Shown here: positions 13,474 through 17,715 of the stretch, one piece after another
Layout: every line of letters begins with the position of its first letter
Position numbering within the stretch: position 1 is the stretch's first letter
Origin: CAKSIN01 sp964423705
GTDB lineage: Bacteria; Bacillota; Clostridia; UMGS1810
Assembly (NCBI GenBank): GCA_964423705.1
Contig: CAYRGA010000027.1
Coordinates: forward strand, 1-17,715
Direction of reading: 5' to 3'
DNA: 17,715 nt
Notes under the pieces: model-generated
The model's input: the letters and a program-made list of their open reading frames with translations, nothing else
Database searches by the model: none
What the model was told of the DNA's origin: nothing
Translations under genes and position numbers: made by a program

Positions 13474-16103
13474 CACCTACAATTCTCAATACTTTCAATA
13501 ACCTTTTGAAGCATAGCCCTGTACTTTTCACCCTTGGCTTTTTCTTCATCGACAAGCTTCTGAGGTGCTTTGGAAATAAAACCCTGATTATTAAGTTTGC
13601 CTTCAACTCGTTTTATTTCGGCTTCAAGCTTAACCTTTTCTTTTTCAAGTCTTTCAAGCTCTTTTTCCTTATCGACAAGTTCATCGAGAGGAATAAATAT
13701 CTCAGCACCTTCGGTAACGGCATTGACAGCATTGTCACCTATACCGTTTTTATCCGACTGTATCACGGTTTCGGATGCGCCGGCAAGCTTTTCAAAGAAT
13801 ATCTGTGTTCCCTCAAAAATATCGGCATGATTGGTTACAATAATAACCTTTGCCTTCTTTGACGGAACAACATTCATCTGCGTACGCAGATTTCTGATGC
13901 TTCTTATGGCATCCATAACAAGCTTCATTTTCTTTTCGTCATCTTCAAAGCACAAGCCTTCATCATATTTAGGCCATGCCGATATCATTATACTCTTCTC
14001 TCCCGTAGGCAAAAATCCGAAGATTTCCTCCGTTATAAACGGCATAAACGGATGCAAAAGCTTTAATGAATTAACGAGCACGTAGCTCAAAACCTGCTGT
14101 GCATTTTTGTCCGCTCCGGCCTTTTCATACAAGCGAGGCTTTACAAGCTCAATGTACCAATCACAGTAATCATCCCAGATGAAGTCATAGAGCTTCGCAA
14201 CGGCCACACCCAATTCAAATTTATCTATATTTTCGGTAACGTCCTTAACAAGCTTATTAAACGTACTGAGTATCCATTTATCCTCGACATGCAGATTCGA
14301 AGAATCGGGAATCTTGATTTCATCTATATCAAGATTCATCATCAAAAATCTGGAAGCATTCCAAATCTTATTTGCGAAGTTTCTGCTTGCCTCTACTCTT
14401 TCTTTATAATAACGCATGTCGTTTCCGGGGGAATTGCCCGTTGCTAGTGTGAATCTCAGAGCATCGGCACCGTATTCCTTTATAACCTCCAAGGGGTCTA
14501 TGCCGTTTCCGAGTGACTTACTCATCTTTCTTCCCTGACTGTCACGTACGATACCGTGAATAAATACGTATTTAAACGGTTCTTCACCCATGTGCTCCAT
14601 AGCGGAAAATATCATTCTGGCAACCCAGAAGAATATTATATCATATCCCGTTACAAGAACACTTGTGGGATAGAAATATTTTAAATCGTCGGTATTATTA
14701 GGCCAACCCAACGTAGAAAACGGCCACAGTGCCGAACTGAACCAAGTATCAAGAACATCGGAATCCTGCTTCATTTCTCTGCCGCAATCCGGACAAATTT
14801 TAACTTCATCCTTGGATACTACCGTTTTACCGCATTCGCAATAATATGCGGGAATCCTGTGTCCCCACCAAAGCTGACGGGAAATACACCAATCATGGAC
14901 ATTTTCCATCCAGTTAAGGTAGGTCTTGCTAAATCTATCGGGTACGAACTTTATAGTTCCGTCTTTTACAACTTCAATGGCTTTTTCCGCAAGCGGTGCC
15001 ATTTTTACGAACCACTGCTTTGAGGTTATGGGTTCTACGGTCGTACCGCATCTATAGCACTGACCTACATTGTGCTTGTGCGGAACTACTTTAACCAGAA
15101 AACCATCCTTTTCCAAATCTGCTACCATAGCCTTACGCGCTTCATAACGGTCCATACCCTCATACTTGCCGCCGTATGAATTTATGGTGGCATCGTCGTT
15201 TAGAACCTTAATCTGTTCAAGATTATGACGCAAACCAACTTCAAAATCATTCGGGTCGTGCGCCGGAGTTATTTTAACGCATCCGGTACCGAATTCCATA
15301 TCAACATATTCATCGGCTATAACCGGAATCTCTCTTCCGACAAGCGGGAGAATGAGCATTTTGCCAACCAAATGACTGTATCTTTTATCGTCGGGATGAA
15401 CAGCTACGGCAGTGTCGCCCAGAAGTGTTTCCGGTCTTGTGGTAGCAATCTCAACCACCTCATCCGAATCCTTTACCGGATAATTAATATGCCAGAAAAA
15501 TCCATCCTGTTCTTCGTACTCAACCTCCGCATCGGAAAGTGCGGTAATACAGTGCGGACACCAGTTAATTATCCTGTTTCCCTGATAAATCAAGTCCTTT
15601 TCATAAAGCTTTACAAATACTTCCTTTACAGCCTCGCTGCAACCTTCATCCATTGTGAAGCGTTCGCGTGACCAATCACAGGAGCAGCCAAGTTTTTTAA
15701 CCTGATTTATAATGCGGTTTCCAAATTTATTCTTCCAATCCCACACTCTTTCAAGAAATTTCTCTCTGCCAAGATCATAACGTGTGATACCTTCTTCATT
15801 ACGCAGAGCTTCCTCAACCTTTATCTGCGTAGCAATTCCCGCATGGTCGGTTCCGGGAATCCAAAGAGCGTTATATCCCGCCATTCTTTTATAACGTACA
15901 AGTATATCCTGAAGGGTTTCATCCAATGCATGTCCCATATGCAGCTGACCCGTTACATTCGGAGGCGGAATAACTACGGTAAACGGTTCCTTTGAAGAAT
16001 CGGGTTCGGCACCGAAATAACCGTTTTCCATCCAATCTGCATATATTCTGTCCTCAACATCAGCAGGATTATACTGCTTTGCAAGTTCCTTTTTTAAAGC
16101 CAT
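13473..16103 (-). CDS. valS: Valyl-tRNA synthetase
   Basis: Charges tRNA-Val with valine in the cytoplasm. The class I signatures are present: the HIGH-type motif HMGH at residues 55-58 after PPPNVTGQL, and KMSKS at 526-530. The editing domain shows TTRPETLLGDTAVAVHP. Cysteine pairs (CYRCG, YCECG, CPDCG) suggest zinc sites in the inserted domains. A charged coiled-coil arm ends the protein at roughly 808-872, as is typical of ValRS. The frame is open to 16133, but the ATG at 16103 is preceded by GAGAGG at a 9-base spacing and gives the conserved N-terminus MALKKELAKQYNP, so it is preferred; the product is then 876 residues, close to the family norm. No T-box leader is present upstream, as expected inside an operon. 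The stop overlaps the folC start. Confidence 0.98.
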   Translation of the reverse strand: MALKKELAKQYNPADVEDRIYADWMENGYFGAEPDSSKEPFTVVIPPPNVTGQLHMGHALDETLQDILVRYKRMAGYNALWIPGTDHAGIATQIKVEEALRNEEGITRYDLGREKFLERVWDWKNKFGNRIINQVKKLGCSCDWSRERFTMDEGCSEAVKEVFVKLYEKDLIYQGNRIINWCPHCITALSDAEVEYEEQDGFFWHINYPVKDSDEVVEIATTRPETLLGDTAVAVHPDDKRYSHLVGKMLILPLVGREIPVIADEYVDMEFGTGCVKITPAHDPNDFEVGLRHNLEQIKVLNDDATINSYGGKYEGMDRYEARKAMVADLEKDGFLVKVVPHKHNVGQCYRCGTTVEPITSKQWFVKMAPLAEKAIEVVKDGTIKFVPDRFSKTYLNWMENVHDWCISRQLWWGHRIPAYYCECGKTVVSKDEVKICPDCGREMKQDSDVLDTWFSSALWPFSTLGWPNNTDDLKYFYPTSVLVTGYDIIFFWVARMIFSAMEHMGEEPFKYVFIHGIVRDSQGRKMSKSLGNGIDPLEVIKEYGADALRFTLATGNSPGNDMRYYKERVEASRNFANKIWNASRFLMMNLDIDEIKIPDSSNLHVEDKWILSTFNKLVKDVTENIDKFELGVAVAKLYDFIWDDYCDWYIELVKPRLYEKAGADKNAQQVLSYVLVNSLKLLHPFMPFITEEIFGFLPTGEKSIMISAWPKYDEGLCFEDDEKKMKLVMDAIRSIRNLRTQMNVVPSKKAKVIIVTNHADIFEGTQIFFEKLAGASETVIQSDKNGIGDNAVNAVTEGAEIFIPLDELVDKEKELERLEKEKVKLEAEIKRVEGKLNNQGFISKAPQKLVDEEKAKGEKYRAMLQKVIESIENCR

Positions 16104-16129
16104 ATCTTCAATCCTCTCTATTTTTCTTT

Positions 16130-16312
16130 TCATCCGAAAAATATTATGTAAACTACACCGGCAAGCACCGCAATAAAGTATACACTCTTTGCGGCAACTT
16201 CCTGTTCTATGCTCAAATCTTTTTTGAAAATGCGTTTTGCCAAGCCATTAATCGAAAAATTCATCAGTAATATCACCAATAATAAAACAAGCACAACATA
16301 TCTCATAATCAT
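16130..16312 (-). CDS. Small two-helix membrane protein of unknown function
   Basis: A 60-residue protein that I do not recognise. Residues about 4-20 and 41-59 are strongly hydrophobic and should be two membrane helices. The linker between them is short and charged (KRIFKKD, then SIEQE), and no catalytic or metal-binding motif is visible. It is preceded by AGGAGGG (16316-16322), which overlaps the stop of the thioesterase gene. Two in-frame ATGs are possible: 16312, about 4 bases after the GGAGG core, and 16306, about 10 bases after it. The strong ribosome binding site, the tight position between two real genes and the sensible membrane topology argue that it is a genuine gene. valS begins 26 bases after its stop. 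Confidence 0.72.
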   Translation of the reverse strand: MIMRYVVLVLLLVILLMNFSINGLAKRIFKKDLSIEQEVAAKSVYFIAVLAGVVYIIFFG

Positions 16313-16315
16313 TTT

Positions 16316-16322
16316 CCCTCCT
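16316..16322 (-). promoter_or_regulatory. Ribosome binding site of the 60-residue membrane protein gene
   Basis: AGGAGGG on the minus strand lies 3 bases before one ATG (16312) and 9 bases before a second (16306), and overlaps the TAG stop of the thioesterase gene. It supports the small gene as real but does not settle which ATG is used. Confidence 0.75.
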
Positions 16323-16722
16323 AAATACCGGAAAATATTTCCCAGATATCCGGGAATCTCTTTTTAAGATTGATAACGCCAAGCTTTTTATCGGCGAAGG
16401 CATGAACGGTTTTTCCCGAAGCTATAAGTTCACCCGCTTTTAAAACTCTGTATACAAATTCACATCTGGCAACCGTAAGCTTTGAAAGCTCGGTTTCCAC
16501 AGTGACCTCATCGCCGAAGGTAGATGATTTGATATATTTGCAATGAGTTTCCGTCACAGGCATGAGAAGTCCGCGTTCCTCCAAATCGGCATATGACATA
16601 TGAAACATTTCGATAAAATCAAGTCTTCCCAGCTCAAACCATGGATAATAATTCGCATGGTATACAATTCCCATTCGGTCTGTTTCCGGATAACGCACCT
16701 TAAAAGAAATTACACTTTTCAT
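16321..16722 (-). CDS. Acyl-CoA thioesterase, YbgC/4-hydroxybenzoyl-CoA thioesterase family
   Basis: A single-domain hotdog-fold protein of 133 residues, predicted to hydrolyse an acyl-CoA thioester in the cytoplasm; the natural substrate cannot be told. The family signature is clear at residues 11-30: YPETDRMG followed by YHANYYPWFE, with the catalytic aspartate at about residue 15. The start lies 2 bases beyond the pfkA stop. No Shine-Dalgarno sequence is visible in the last bases of pfkA, so translation probably depends on coupling to pfkA. The TAG stop is overlapped by the strong ribosome binding site of the next small gene. The family is well supported; YbgC itself is only one of several possible subfamilies. 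Confidence 0.88.
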   Translation of the reverse strand: MKSVISFKVRYPETDRMGIVYHANYYPWFELGRLDFIEMFHMSYADLEERGLLMPVTETHCKYIKSSTFGDEVTVETELSKLTVARCEFVYRVLKAGELIASGKTVHAFADKKLGVINLKKRFPDIWEIFSGI

Positions 16723-16724
16723 AT

Positions 16725-17696
16725 TTATATAGACAGCGTTTTTACCAGATTATACAAATCTACGTCAACGCTCTTTTTCATGTTTAAGCCATCATTTATG
16801 TCCATATCGGCTAATTTGCCGTCTTTAATAACGACAACTCTGTTGGTCTTATCCTGTGATATTAATTCTACAGCCTTAGCACCCATCTGAGCCGCAATAA
16901 CTCTGTCACGTACAGTCGGAGAGCCACCTCTCTGAATATGACCGAGAATGGTCGCTCTGGTATCAACCTTGGTTTTATCCATAATAATTTTGGCAAGATC
17001 GGCTGATTTTACGGATATTCCCTCCGCCATAACAACAATGTGATGCTTTTTGCCCGATTCCTGACCTGCCTTTATTACATTAATAACATCTTTATCGATA
17101 TCAAAAGGAATTTCAGGCACCAATACAACCTCGGCACCGGAAGCGATGGCAACTTCAACGGCGATATAGCCCGCTCTTGCGCCCATTACCTCAATTACCG
17201 AGCATCTGTGATGAGATGTGCTGGTATCACGAATTTTGTCAACTGCCTGAACTGCAGTATTAAGTGCAGTATCAAAACCTATTGTGTACTCACTGCATGA
17301 TATATCATTATCTATTGTGCCGGGAATACCTACCGTCAATATACCTGCTCCGGAAAGAGCCCTTGCACCTTTAAATGAACCGTCACCGCCTATTACGATA
17401 AGCGAATCAATGCCATGCTTACGACAGTTCTCTGCTCCCTGTGCTATACCTTCAGGTGTGGCAAATTCGGGGCATCTGGCAGTTTCAAGCATAGTACCGC
17501 CACGCTGTATATATTCGCCGACAGAACGCGGATATAACGGTACAAAATTCTCTTTTAAAAGTCCACGGTATCCCTCTTTTATTCCGGTAACATCATAGCC
17601 TCTTGAAATTGCACATCTTACAACCGCTCTGACAGCTGCATTCATACCGGGTGCATCTCCTCCGCTTGTAAGAATACCAATGTTTTTTTTACTCAT
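16725..17696 (-). CDS. pfkA: ATP-dependent 6-phosphofructokinase
   Basis: Phosphorylates fructose 6-phosphate to fructose 1,6-bisphosphate with ATP, the committed step of glycolysis, in the cytoplasm. The 323-residue protein has the usual bacterial PfkA length. Visible motifs are the N-terminal nucleotide loop SGGDAPGMNA (11-20), GGDGS (103-107), where glycine rather than aspartate marks ATP rather than pyrophosphate use, PGTIDND (125-131) with the catalytic aspartate at about 129, and GHIQRGGSPT near the C-terminus. An ATG 15 bases further upstream (17711) is in frame, but it overlaps the GGGAGGG ribosome binding site that serves the ATG at 17696, so the downstream start is chosen. It is the first gene of the window and heads a tight run with the thioesterase, which begins 2 bases after its stop. 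Its promoter lies outside the window. The identification is secure. Confidence 0.97.
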   Translation of the reverse strand: MSKKNIGILTSGGDAPGMNAAVRAVVRCAISRGYDVTGIKEGYRGLLKENFVPLYPRSVGEYIQRGGTMLETARCPEFATPEGIAQGAENCRKHGIDSLIVIGGDGSFKGARALSGAGILTVGIPGTIDNDISCSEYTIGFDTALNTAVQAVDKIRDTSTSHHRCSVIEVMGARAGYIAVEVAIASGAEVVLVPEIPFDIDKDVINVIKAGQESGKKHHIVVMAEGISVKSADLAKIIMDKTKVDTRATILGHIQRGGSPTVRDRVIAAQMGAKAVELISQDKTNRVVVIKDGKLADMDINDGLNMKKSVDVDLYNLVKTLSI

Positions 17697-17715
17697 AAAA
17701 ATCCCTCCCATATAT

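Noticed and set aside
15225..15671. A 148-codon plus-strand open frame
   Set aside because: It lies wholly inside valS on the opposite strand and encodes no recognisable domain.
16104..16129. A T-box leader for valS
   Set aside because: Only 26 bases separate valS from the preceding gene, and there is no antiterminator-like sequence.

Overview
The window is a gene-dense chromosomal segment in which every recognisable gene lies on the minus strand, so transcription runs from high to low coordinates. The spoIIAA-spoIIAB-sigF sporulation operon, the pyrH-frr-uppS-cdsA-dxr-rseP order, AGGAGG-type ribosome binding sites, frequent TTG and GTG starts and the moderately AT-rich composition point to an endospore-forming (or recently spore-forming) member of the Firmicutes/Clostridia, perhaps an Oscillospirales-like anaerobe. 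The genus cannot be told from the sequence. No tRNA, rRNA, CRISPR array, insertion sequence, phage gene or integration site was seen, and no stretch over about 150 bases lacks a gene.

Region A (17696 to 12184) is a housekeeping run: pfkA (ATP-dependent phosphofructokinase), a YbgC-like hotdog thioesterase, a 60-residue membrane protein of unknown function, valS and folC. Gaps are 2 to 26 bases or the genes overlap, so this is probably one transcript entering from beyond the right edge.

Region B (12140 to 9724) is the sporulation operon. A textbook sigma-H promoter precedes spoIIAA, which starts at TTG behind a strong ribosome binding site. SpoIIAA, SpoIIAB and sigma-F form the partner-switching module that turns on forespore transcription. 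A short QueG-like epoxyqueuosine reductase overlaps the end of sigF, and a clear rho-independent terminator follows it.

Region C (9698 to 7848) has a good sigma-A promoter driving two adjacent transcription factors, one LacI-type and one AraC-type, with no obvious metabolic target gene beside them. Region D (7753 to 4794) pairs a PduO-type cobalamin adenosyltransferase with an overlapping gene for an 821-residue secreted protein. That protein has four SxDxxxW-type motifs and a stalk-like C-terminal domain.

Region E (4765 to 1) opens with a strong extended -10 promoter and carries pyrH, frr, uppS, cdsA, dxr and the 5' part of rseP, which is cut by the left edge. These genes supply pyrimidine nucleotides, ribosome recycling, undecaprenyl and isoprenoid precursors, phospholipid precursors and an intramembrane protease.

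Most of the window is conventional. The parts worth a second look are the sigma-H promoter, the sigF/queG linkage, the secreted protein coupled to the adenosyltransferase, the orphan LacI/AraC pair and the small membrane protein. I found no convincing evidence of an undescribed multi-gene system.
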